Notes under the pieces: generated by a model
What the model was told of the DNA's origin: nothing
The model's database searches: none
What the model saw: only the letters and a program-made list of their open reading frames with translations
In this document: positions 1 through 4,575 of the stretch, piece by piece
How the letters are laid out: each line of letters starts with the position of its first letter
Position numbering within the stretch: position 1 is the first letter of the stretch
Translations under genes and position numbers: made by a program
Assembly: GCA_005887855.1 (NCBI GenBank)
Contig: VBQB01000361.1
Coordinates: 1 to 5,134, forward strand
Source: Verrucomicrobiota bacterium
GTDB taxonomy: Bacteria; Verrucomicrobiota; Verrucomicrobiae; Chthoniobacterales; UBA10450
Direction: 5' to 3'
DNA: 5,134 nt

Positions 1-1
1 T

Positions 2-253
2 CCGGCTTTGAGAGATCTCGTGACGAGTGGCCCCTACAGATTCGTCCGCCACCCGATGTATCTCTCGTACATACTTGGAGACATCGGGTACAACCTACAG
101 GAATGGAATTTCGGCACAATTCTCCTGGTGTTGGGCGGTTGGGCGTCTCTCGTCTATCGCATCCACGTCGAGGAGCAAGTACTGTCTGAACATGCCGGAT
201 GGCCAACCTACATCGCCTTGGTTCGCTACCGCCTTTTCCCCGCTCTTTGGTGA
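2..253 (+). CDS. Isoprenylcysteine carboxyl methyltransferase-like membrane protein, 3' part
   Basis: This is the C-terminal 83 residues of a gene that begins left of the window; the reading frame is open from base 2, so the TTG at 8 is not taken as a start. The segment GPYRFVRHPMYLSYIL (codons from about base 29) is the hallmark SAM-binding region of the ICMT/phospholipid methyltransferase superfamily (GPYR-x-VRHP-x-Y). A hydrophobic span (FGTILLVLGGWASLVY) follows, then the EE pair with spaced Y/R residues (EEQVLSEHAGWPTYIALVRYR) typical of the family's C-terminal end. Known members are integral inner-membrane enzymes that use S-adenosylmethionine to methylate lipids or small hydrophobic thiols/carboxyls; the substrate cannot be told here. 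The ending (RYRLFPALW then TGA) is where the family normally ends, so the 3' end looks intact. Confidence 0.85.
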   Translation, partial: PALRDLVTSGPYRFVRHPMYLSYILGDIGYNLQEWNFGTILLVLGGWASLVYRIHVEEQVLSEHAGWPTYIALVRYRLFPALW

Positions 254-315
254 AAGCACCGCTCGCACAATGCCGTGATTTGCGTCACAATGACCGTGCC
301 GCCTAAGATGATAAA

Positions 316-660
316 ATGCGCTTAGCCATTGTGCCTATCACTGCTCTGGCGCTGGTGAGTTCCACTGCCGCCGCTGGGACGATTCGTGGCTACGTAATCG
401 ATGAGGCGGGTAATCGAGTTGCGGGAGCTCGAGTTCAGGCTTGGCATATGGTTTCGCCAGATCAGCGACCATTCCAGCACCCAACAAAGTTGGGCGAAAC
501 GACTGCCGATTCTCATGGAGATTTTGCTATCTCTGTCGATGCTCCTGAGATCAACATGCTCATTGCTAGTTTCGATCATCAGTCTGGGACAGCAACGCCA
601 CCTTTCAGTAGCACAGTGCGTATCGTTCTCCGTCGCGTCCAATTACGACCGATCCTTTAA
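316..660 (+). CDS. Small secreted protein with carboxypeptidase regulatory-like domain
   Basis: A 114-residue protein. Residues 1-20 form a Sec signal peptide (positive MR, hydrophobic core, cleavage probably after the STAAA stretch). The mature part starts GTIRGYVIDEAGNRVAGARVQAW, the first strands of a CarboxypepD_reg/CNA-B-like beta-sandwich (G-x-V-x-D-x-x-G-x-x-V-x-G-A-x-V). It continues with TTADSHGDFAISV, matching the family's T-D-x-x-G-x-F strand, and ends with a hydrophobic strand (STVRIVLRR). Such domains are non-catalytic, export-linked folds; one domain alone does not give a function. No clear Shine-Dalgarno precedes the ATG. A weak TTGCGT...TAAGAT pair at 280-309 would place transcription start almost on the ATG, so a leaderless message is possible but unproven. 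Fold assignment is by motif reading only. Confidence 0.7.
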   Translation: MRLAIVPITALALVSSTAAAGTIRGYVIDEAGNRVAGARVQAWHMVSPDQRPFQHPTKLGETTADSHGDFAISVDAPEINMLIASFDHQSGTATPPFSSTVRIVLRRVQLRPIL

Positions 661-682
661 CCAATAGCTGCAACCAACCGCT

Positions 683-775
683 GACCAGTCGCATCGTGCT
701 GTGATTCGCGTTTACGATGAAGCGGGCAACGTGATCGAACACACGAGCACGCGGGCAATTTTCAAAGCGTGGTAG
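683..775 (+). pseudogene. Decayed C-terminal fragment of a short VIRVYDEAGNVIE-type protein family
   Basis: One frame reads ADQSHRAVIRVYDEAGNVIE and then ends FKAW before TAG at about 773-775. From memory, this closely resembles the C-terminus of short uncharacterised Verrucomicrobia proteins ending SHxAVIRVYDEAGNVIETHEHxGxFKEW. There is no start codon with a ribosome site, and a stop (665-667) lies just upstream. Between VIE and FKAW the present frame gives HTSTRAI, while reading one base over gives an H-E-H-A-G-N-F-like string; this looks like a one-base loss before and a one-base gain in a T run after, restoring the frame. I read this as a broken remnant. The family function is unknown to me. 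Confidence 0.5.
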
Positions 776-822
776 CGGCTGTTCGCATAAGCCGGTTTGA
801 TCGAATCATTCGGCTTCCTAAA

Positions 823-839
823 TGCCGAACAATTCGGCA
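823..839. repeat. 7-bp perfect inverted repeat upstream of the DoxX gene
   Basis: TGCCGAA (823-829), spacer CAA, TTCGGCA (833-839) is a perfect inverted repeat about 75 bases before the DoxX start. It could be an operator for a dimeric regulator or a small hairpin; no regulator gene lies nearby. The right half begins a 15-base string (833-847, TTCGGCACAATTCTC) that also occurs at 110-124 inside the methyltransferase gene. Confidence 0.35.
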
Positions 840-915
840 CAATTCTCAAAATATTGGCAACAGCAATCACCTGAATAAACATTCGCAAATGAGAGAGATT
901 TTCATCAAAAGTATA

Positions 916-1395
916 ATGCATTGGCTTACAAAACCGCCTGTCGATGGTCCGCGATCGATGCTCTTGCTCCGCCTAATGGTCGGCGGCGTGTTTTTCTGGG
1001 AGGGACTGCTTAAATTCGTTTATGTAAATCAAGGAGTCGGACGATTCACAAAACTCGGGATCCCCTTTCCGGCATTTACCGCCAACTTCGTCGGCTGCCT
1101 CGAAATCGTAGGCGGACTACTTTTACTCTTGGGACTGCTTACGCGGCTAATCGCCGTTCCCTTTCTAATCGAAATGATTGCCGCAATGCTCTCAACTAAA
1201 ATCTCGATGTACTTGGGGACTTCACCGCTTCCACTACCGCCGGTGCCACCTCAGACCGGATTCTGGGCGGTTTTACACGAAATTCGCTCCGAATATGCGC
1301 AGTTCATGGTCGTTCTTTACCTGCCAATTAATGGACCCGGGAAATGGTCGATCGACGCCCTTCTGGACAAGCTCCGAGCGCGAAAGCTGCGATAA
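916..1395 (+). CDS. DoxX family membrane protein
   Basis: From the ATG at 916 this is 159 residues, the usual DoxX length. Four hydrophobic helices are visible at about 14-36 (SMLLLRLMVGGVFFWEGLLKF), 56-76 (NFVGCLEIVGGLLLLLGLLTR), 77-98 and 126-142. The family signatures are present: R-L-x-x-G-x-x-F-x-x-E-G-x-x-K-F in helix 1, GVGRFTKLGIPFP in the loop, and E-I-x-G-G-x-L-L-L-L-G-L-x-T-R in helix 2. DoxX proteins are inner-membrane proteins, some linked to quinone/thiosulfate oxidation or redox stress; for this soil-type subgroup the role is undefined. The open frame reaches back to before 769, but family alignment begins near WLTKPPVDGPRSM. An ATG at 889 would add nine residues; neither start has a good Shine-Dalgarno. 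The gene stands alone and converges on the lipoprotein with a 46-base gap. Confidence 0.88.
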   Translation: MHWLTKPPVDGPRSMLLLRLMVGGVFFWEGLLKFVYVNQGVGRFTKLGIPFPAFTANFVGCLEIVGGLLLLLGLLTRLIAVPFLIEMIAAMLSTKISMYLGTSPLPLPPVPPQTGFWAVLHEIRSEYAQFMVVLYLPINGPGKWSIDALLDKLRARKLR

Positions 1396-1441
1396 TTTGT
1401 TGGTGACTACTCCAGCACGGCTAGCTCCAATTCGAGGTGAA

Positions 1442-1816
1442 TCAGGATATGTGCCTGCGTGATGAGGGCCAGAATTCCTGCAACTTTGCGCTTTTATCGC
1501 CGGCTTTATAGCGCCGATTCAATTCAGCCTCGATGGCCTTGATCTCGTCTTGCTGCGGAAGCGCTTGCCCATGATAAATGTACGCCGGCACCTCATTGCG
1601 AGTCCGTGCTAGCGGAGTCATTCCGTAGAGATCGAGACGGCGTTTCTGCAGCCGGGCAGTCGTCCATCCGGCGTAGGAAGTGTTATAGTAACCGTACACT
1701 TCTGCCGTGGTAGAATAACGGCTGTAGGGAAAACCGCTTGTTACCGCCGGAGGTGGAGGCTGTTCCGCGCAGCCGATGAGGCCAGTGGCAAATATTAATA
1801 GCAATAATTGTTTCAT
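1442..1816 (-). CDS. Small hypothetical lipoprotein
   Basis: A 124-residue protein with a clear type II signal: MKQLLLLIFATGLIGC, where the lipobox is LIGC and Cys16 would be the lipidated residue. After it comes a short proline run (QPPPP), as in many tethered envelope lipoproteins. The mature part is rich in Tyr (YSRY, YGYY, YNTSY) and then basic (ARLQKRRLDLYGM). The C-terminal half has a probable helix, QDEIKAIEAELNRRYKAGDK. The +2 residue is Ala, so outer-membrane sorting would be expected under the E. coli rule, which may not hold here. I do not recognise a named domain. It is transcribed towards DoxX and away from the 1817-2184 gap, where its promoter must lie. Confidence 0.72.
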   Translation of the reverse strand: MKQLLLLIFATGLIGCAEQPPPPAVTSGFPYSRYSTTAEVYGYYNTSYAGWTTARLQKRRLDLYGMTPLARTRNEVPAYIYHGQALPQQDEIKAIEAELNRRYKAGDKSAKLQEFWPSSRRHIS

Positions 1817-1998
1817 ATTGGGTAGTTTGCTAAAATCATTAGAAGTTAGCTATGGCGCGTACGCGGGATTTTGCGTTGGTACCTAAGAGTTGATCCTCAC
1901 TCCCTCCTTCGAGATAGAAGATTGGACGATCTTGCGACGAAAAGATGAGCCTCGTATCGTTCCGATGATTTCACCGGAACGGAAAAACGCACGTTTAA

Positions 1999-2079
1999 GA
2001 AGTCCGACCGCGCAAAGACAAGCGCGGCGTCAATCTGATTTCAGATGCGCTGCCAGTGGGTCGCTTGTGGTATGGGTGA
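1999..2079 (+). pseudogene. Fragment with RGVNLISDALPVGRLWYG, likely head of the short-protein family
   Basis: Between a TAA (1996-1998) and a TGA (2077-2079) one frame reads KRGVNLISDALPVGRLWYG. From memory this matches the conserved segment GVNLISDALPFGRLWYG that comes shortly before SHxAVIRVYDEAGNVIE in short Verrucomicrobia proteins, the family whose tail lies at 683-775. There is no start codon or ribosome site, and the frame stops exactly where the family would continue. I read it as a second, separate relic: it lies downstream of the tail fragment on the same strand, so the two cannot be one gene split by a simple insertion. Confidence 0.42.
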
Positions 2080-2125
2080 TGCGGGCCGCCGCTGCTGAAC
2101 TTGGTCGTTAGTCCTACGACGACTG

Positions 2126-2156
2126 TTGACAGTAGCTTTAAAAGCCTGTCTATTAA
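2126..2156 (+). promoter_or_regulatory. Sigma-70-type promoter for the 2185 gene
   Basis: TTGACA at 2126-2131 is a perfect -35 consensus. The -10 is either TCTATT at 2149-2154 (spacer 17, four of six consensus bases) or TATTAA at 2151-2156 (spacer 19). Transcription would begin near 2161, giving a leader of roughly 24 bases that contains the Shine-Dalgarno at 2173-2177. Confidence 0.55.
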
Positions 2157-2172
2157 GCATTAACATCAATAC

Positions 2173-2177
2173 GGAGG
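2173..2177 (+). promoter_or_regulatory. Strong Shine-Dalgarno GGAGG
   Basis: GGAGG lies seven bases before the ATG at 2185. It fixes that start, and it is the only strong ribosome site in the window. Confidence 0.8.
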
Positions 2178-2184
2178 CGTCATA

Positions 2185-2535
2185 ATGAAGAAAGCAATTG
2201 TCACCCTTGCCTGCTGCGCGCTGATTGCGCCGCTGGCATTTGCGCAGCATCAGAAACAAACAACAACTACCACAGAACCAGTAACGGTAACGGGAACGGT
2301 CATCAAAATGACGACTGAGGAAGGCGCGGCCGCCAGTTATCAGCCCGCCAAAACGCTCGTTGTTCGCGAGGACAGTTCGAATAAACCGGGCACTTATGTT
2401 ATCAGGGGGCCCGGTCACGTTATGAACAAGGCGGGTGTACCGATCCGAACGGCGATCAAACCCGGCACTCGCGTGCGTGTTTATTACGTAAACGCAGGCA
2501 ATTCGCGTGTGGTTGATCACGTAATGGTTGAGTAG
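2185..2535 (+). CDS. Small secreted hypothetical protein, possible OB/beta-barrel-like fold
   Basis: A 116-residue protein with a textbook Sec signal peptide: MKK, hydrophobic core (AIVTLACCALIAPLA) and cleavage probably after AFA at residue 20. The mature chain opens with a Thr-rich linker (QTTTTTEP). It then gives alternating beta-strand stretches: VTVTGTVIKMT, AKTLVVRED, GTYVIRG, TRVRVYYVN and SRVVDHVMVE. The order V-x-V-x-G-x-V ... K-T-x-V-V-R ... G-x-x-V-R-V-Y-Y resembles small periplasmic OB-fold-like/DUF5666-type proteins, but I cannot assign a family. The gene has its own promoter, ribosome site and terminator-like hairpin, so it is probably a well expressed single-gene unit. The larger antisense frame at 2041-2520 is its shadow. 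Confidence 0.82.
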   Translation: MKKAIVTLACCALIAPLAFAQHQKQTTTTTEPVTVTGTVIKMTTEEGAAASYQPAKTLVVREDSSNKPGTYVIRGPGHVMNKAGVPIRTAIKPGTRVRVYYVNAGNSRVVDHVMVE

Positions 2536-2567
2536 TGAGTCTACGCGGCAGGGGATATTGAGCGCGT

Positions 2568-2591
2568 GGGGCGATTGAGGTCAATCGCCCC
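2568..2591. terminator. Strong hairpin between convergent gene ends
   Basis: GGGGCGATTGA (2568-2578), GG, TCAATCGCCCC (2581-2591) is an 11-base perfect inverted repeat with a tiny loop. It lies 33 bases after the 2185 gene and ends 12 bases before the TAA (2604-2606) of the reverse-strand tail frame. The downstream T tract on the + strand is weak (CCTTGTTTATTTC), and none follows on the - strand. Its placement suggests a shared terminator. Confidence 0.7.
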
Positions 2592-2603
2592 TAGTAGCCT
2601 TGT

Positions 2604-2690
2604 TTATTTCGGCGCGGGCGAGGCGCTGAGTTTTTGGAAGCGCGGATCATTCCGGAGCAGATCAACAAAATCATTTCCCTCGGGCTCGCG
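2604..2690 (-). pseudogene. Out-of-frame tail resembling the C-terminus of a TPR-type protein
   Basis: Just past the GFA gene on the same strand, another frame reads EPEGNDFVDLLRNDPRFQKL and ends SASPAPK before TAA (2604-2606). From memory, LR-x-DPRF-x-K-L/I-x-AS-x-APK is a recurring C-terminal end of Verrucomicrobia TPR, adenylate-cyclase-like and Ser/Thr kinase proteins. The rest of such a gene is absent, since upstream the frame runs inside the GFA gene. Either it is a relic left by a deletion that fused the GFA gene to its downstream neighbour, or it is a native GFA extension cut off by a frameshift in the GCGCG run near 2685-2690. The hairpin at 2568-2591 sits where it would terminate a gene ending here. 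Confidence 0.4.
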
Positions 2691-3213
2691 CGTGTTGTGG
2701 TAAATTGTCGGCCAACTTAATCCATGGGAGTCGATCTTCCGTCCACGTATGATCGGCCGGAGTAACGATTTCGGGCGGATCGAAAGTGGCAACGGTAACA
2801 TCTATCTCGTTGCTGCCGGCTCCAGTCATGAACGTTAAAGCGGTCCCGCAGTTTGGACAGAACGAGCGAATTCGCCCGGCCCATTCGATTTCGCGCGGCT
2901 CACCTTTGGTGAATCGAAAATTATTCCGACAAAACGAAGCCCAGGTCACAAAAGGCGCACCGGCGCTCTTGCGACAATCTTCACAATGGCAATGCGTGAT
3001 ATTGTAAGGCTCTCCGCTTCCTTGGTAACGCACCGCCCCGCACAGACAGCCGCCGGGAACCACGTTCGCTTTTATCTCCGGATCATCTGATATACGCTCG
3101 TCAATTTGATCTATTAGCCTTCGAAGATTCGAGAGCGGGACCTCCCTCACACCAGCTTGCTCCGCGTTAGAAAGCTTTTGCCGAATGATTGTGATCACAT
3201 CTCTCGGCGTCAC
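2671..3213 (-). CDS. CENP-V/GFA domain zinc protein
   Basis: A 180-residue protein whose residues 54-170 match the GFA (glutathione-dependent formaldehyde-activating enzyme-like)/CENP-V fold. GGCLCGAVRY carries Cys56 and Cys58, THCHCEDCRKSAGAPF carries Cys75, Cys77 and Cys80, and FCPNCGT carries Cys119 and Cys122. These are the seven cysteines expected for the two zinc sites. The end, TWTEDRLPWIKLADNLP, is also typical. The family includes the former Gfa, whose enzymatic role is disputed, and many members of unknown substrate; the location is cytoplasmic. The 53-residue N-terminal extension, with a helix around SNLRRLIDQIDERI, is not part of the usual domain. The start is taken as GTG at 3213; no ATG or good ribosome site lies upstream, and an in-frame TAA sits at 3253-3255. 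The last residues (HARARGK) may result from a frameshift or fusion. Confidence 0.85.
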   Translation of the reverse strand: MTPRDVITIIRQKLSNAEQAGVREVPLSNLRRLIDQIDERISDDPEIKANVVPGGCLCGAVRYQGSGEPYNITHCHCEDCRKSAGAPFVTWASFCRNNFRFTKGEPREIEWAGRIRSFCPNCGTALTFMTGAGSNEIDVTVATFDPPEIVTPADHTWTEDRLPWIKLADNLPQHARARGK

Positions 3214-3320
3214 ATCAAAAACTTTTAGGCGAAGCGAGAAAGGAGGAAAAGATTAAAACTGCACCTCATGGGCCGGACAAAAAAAACCAAGCCGTCCCCC
3301 GCGATGCTGCAACGCGCATG

Positions 3321-3383
3321 TTAGACCACGAGACCAAACTGCGACGTGCCCTCTGGATCAATCTCCTTCTTTCACAGAAAGGT
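3321..3383 (-). pseudogene. Fragment of tail-fibre/peptidase_S74 chaperone domain, N-side piece
   Basis: Reading the reverse strand from 3383, one frame gives TFL, stop, KKEIDPEGTSQFGLVV, stop. From memory, the intramolecular chaperone domain of tail-fibre-like proteins (peptidase_S74) in Verrucomicrobia contains KPVTFRYKKEIDPEGTSQFGLVAEDV; here Y has become a stop, and the frame ends just after FGLV. It is a relic: short, stopped twice and without a start. On this strand it lies after the piece at 3446-3605, the reverse of the normal order. Confidence 0.5.
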
Positions 3384-3445
3384 AGCGAAGAGACCAACGG
3401 TGTAATTCCGGCTCGACACGTCTCGCCCCGCCTTATTTCACCAAC

Positions 3446-3605
3446 CTGTGCATCGATTTTGCGACACTCCTTCAGAAATTCGTTGAACAACATCGCGTTC
3501 ACCGCATCGTAGGGCACGGTGTAGGTATCCCCCTTGGCGTCGCGCACTACCAAGTCTGGCGCTTCACCACACTGTGCTCTTCGCGACGTCGGCTACCGTT
3601 TTGAC
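3446..3605 (-). pseudogene. Fragment of tail-fibre/peptidase_S74 chaperone domain, C-side piece
   Basis: The reverse strand from 3565 reads EAPDLVVRDAKGDTYTVPYD and continues AVNAMLFNEFLKECRKIDAQ. This closely resembles the end of peptidase_S74 chaperone domains (NPDLVVRD-x-x-G-x-x-Y-T-V-R-Y-x-A-V-N-A-M-L-L-N-E-F-L-K-E-H-R-K). Upstream to about 3605, another frame contains V-A-D-V-A-K, the normal preceding AEDVxKV, but the join is broken by frameshifts. After DAQ the frame runs on to 3266 as Arg-rich sequence with no family likeness. The intact domain trims and trimerises phage-like or surface fibres; this piece cannot function. Confidence 0.6.
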
Positions 3606-3619
3606 GGGCAGCCCAAACG

Positions 3620-4249
3620 GTGTCAATTGAGACGGCGGCGGCGGCCCAAACTGCAACTGCAGCTACCATGCAAACTTCTGTCCAGATCACGTTCGTTTTA
3701 GAGATCGCGGCTATGCGACTGACGCCGAGCTTTAAGATGGATGTCCTAAAAGTGCGCCCCACATCGAAGCTCGTTGGCATGCGTCTGGGTTCGTCGCAGC
3801 AGCCTGAACCGGCGATGAATTTGGAAGTGGCTTTCGAAATCGCAGACATTCAGCCTGCCGACGGAGCCCTTGGAACGATTCGGCTGACTCCTTCTCAACA
3901 GAAGCCAATGATCGATGGTTCGCTTTCGTTGACGGTTGCGGGATTGCAATTCGTCCCAAATTTCCAGTCTGCGCCTGTTTGGCTTACTCCCTCGCAGGAA
4001 AGACCGGCAACTGTCTTGGTCACAGTCCCGTTTCAAGTTACGACGATGGAATTTTCGGCCTCATTTGAGATTGCGTCCGTTGTCCTAAATTCGACTTCCA
4101 AGGAGGTGATCGTGCAGTTGCCTGGAGCCGCCTCAACCGCAGGCGAGGGTACCCCGATGTTCGAAATTGCGAATTTGCAGCTCAGCGAAGGCGGCGACAT
4201 TGCACTGATGCAGCTAAACTTGCTCGGCCAGGGCTCGAAGCAAACGTGA
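3620..4249 (+). CDS. Repetitive beta-strand-rich protein with LTPSQ and FEIA repeats
   Basis: A protein of 209 residues from GTG 3620, or 193 from ATG 3668. After an Ala/Thr/Gln-rich N-terminus it is built of short hydrophobic strands in two alternating types. One is F/L-x-I/V-A/T-x-x-x-L/F: VLEIAAMRL 26, FEIADIQP 72, LTVAGLQF 104, FQVTTMEF 138, FEIASVVL 149, FEIANLQL 181. The other is x-x-hydrophobic-R/W-L-x-x-S-Q-x-x-P: GSSQQP 57, TPSQQKP 90, TPSQERP 123. The last three are spaced exactly 33 residues apart. It ends IALMQLNLLGQGSKQT. There is no cysteine, no clear signal peptide and no catalytic motif. The pattern suggests a stacked beta-solenoid or elongated beta structure. I recall similar unnamed Verrucomicrobia proteins but no function. 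The start is uncertain: neither candidate has a ribosome site, the frame opens at 3605 next to S74 debris, and the original 5' end may be lost. Confidence 0.68.
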   Translation: MSIETAAAAQTATAATMQTSVQITFVLEIAAMRLTPSFKMDVLKVRPTSKLVGMRLGSSQQPEPAMNLEVAFEIADIQPADGALGTIRLTPSQQKPMIDGSLSLTVAGLQFVPNFQSAPVWLTPSQERPATVLVTVPFQVTTMEFSASFEIASVVLNSTSKEVIVQLPGAASTAGEGTPMFEIANLQLSEGGDIALMQLNLLGQGSKQT

Positions 4250-4575
4250 CGAGAAGACAAATTGAACTCCAAATGCATGCCGAATGGAAGCACTGCGTGG
4301 TCGAGACTGGCCGCGATAAATAAAGCCCAAACGAAGAATCCGCCTGCCATACAGTTTGTCTTGCTGGTTGACGGCCAGGGTCACAATAATTTTCGCGCGG
4401 CAAAGGCGTTGCTCCGGAGGAGGCGAGGCTACGGCAGAAGGTTAGGGGCGGTTATCTGTTGAGGATGGCCTTGTTGCGACGTGACCTTCAGATTTATGCC
4501 GCGACCAATTGTGGCGTGCATCCGGGAAACAGTTTCACTCGCGGTTTGTCCGATTAGGGACATCCTGCGCCTCAG
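4250..4575. other. Gap between convergent gene ends, no convincing gene
   Basis: This stretch lies between the ends of the repetitive protein gene and the TonB-like gene. A 66-codon frame from TTG 4262 (containing MPNGSTAWSRLAAINKAQTK) has no ribosome site and ends in an Arg-rich, shadow-like tail. The reverse-strand frame starting at 4350 (MAGGFFVWALFIAAS) has one hydrophobic stretch but runs deep into the 3620 gene. No clear terminator hairpin was found for either gene, apart from a weak 5-bp stem at 4569-4587 straddling the TonB-like stop codon. Confidence 0.45.

Larger units (their letters stand above)
1817..2184. other. Gap between divergent genes holding gene debris and a promoter
   Basis: No intact gene is supported in these 368 bases. 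An open frame from a TTG at 1890 to 2111 exists but has no ribosome site, and its C-terminal half is Arg/Ala-rich shadow-like sequence. Its first part reads LTPSFEIEDW, echoing the LTPSF and FEIA strings of the repetitive protein at 3620-4249; a weak hint of a relic. The stretch also holds a 10-base palindrome, CGCGTACGCG (1856-1865), the fragment listed at 1999-2079, and the promoter of the 2185 gene. Confidence 0.5.

Noticed and set aside
322..642. 106-codon reverse-strand open frame
   Set aside because: It is antisense to the signal-peptide-bearing 316-660 protein and has no motif.
912..917. Perfect TATAAT -10 box
   Set aside because: It overlaps the likely doxX start codon at 916 and has no -35 at a proper distance, so it is probably coincidental.
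2041..2520. 159-codon reverse-strand open frame
   Set aside because: It lies antisense over the well-supported secreted protein at 2185-2535, has Arg/Cys-rich shadow composition and no domain motifs.
3275..3297. GGAC...GTCC arms around an eight-A run
   Set aside because: The arms are only four bases, and the A run lies in the loop rather than after a stem, so it does not look like a terminator.
3547..3849. 100-codon reverse-strand open frame
   Set aside because: It overlaps the 5' part of the repetitive protein gene antisense and shows no family motif in its own frame; the real reverse-strand signal (S74 relic) is in a different frame.
4033..4350. 105-codon reverse-strand frame with one hydrophobic stretch
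   Set aside because: Two thirds of it is antisense to the repetitive gene, and it has no ribosome site; the single hydrophobic stretch is weak evidence.
4262..4462. 66-codon forward frame after the repetitive gene
   Set aside because: It has a TTG start, no ribosome site, an Arg-run tail and no recognisable motif; left as part of the gap entry.
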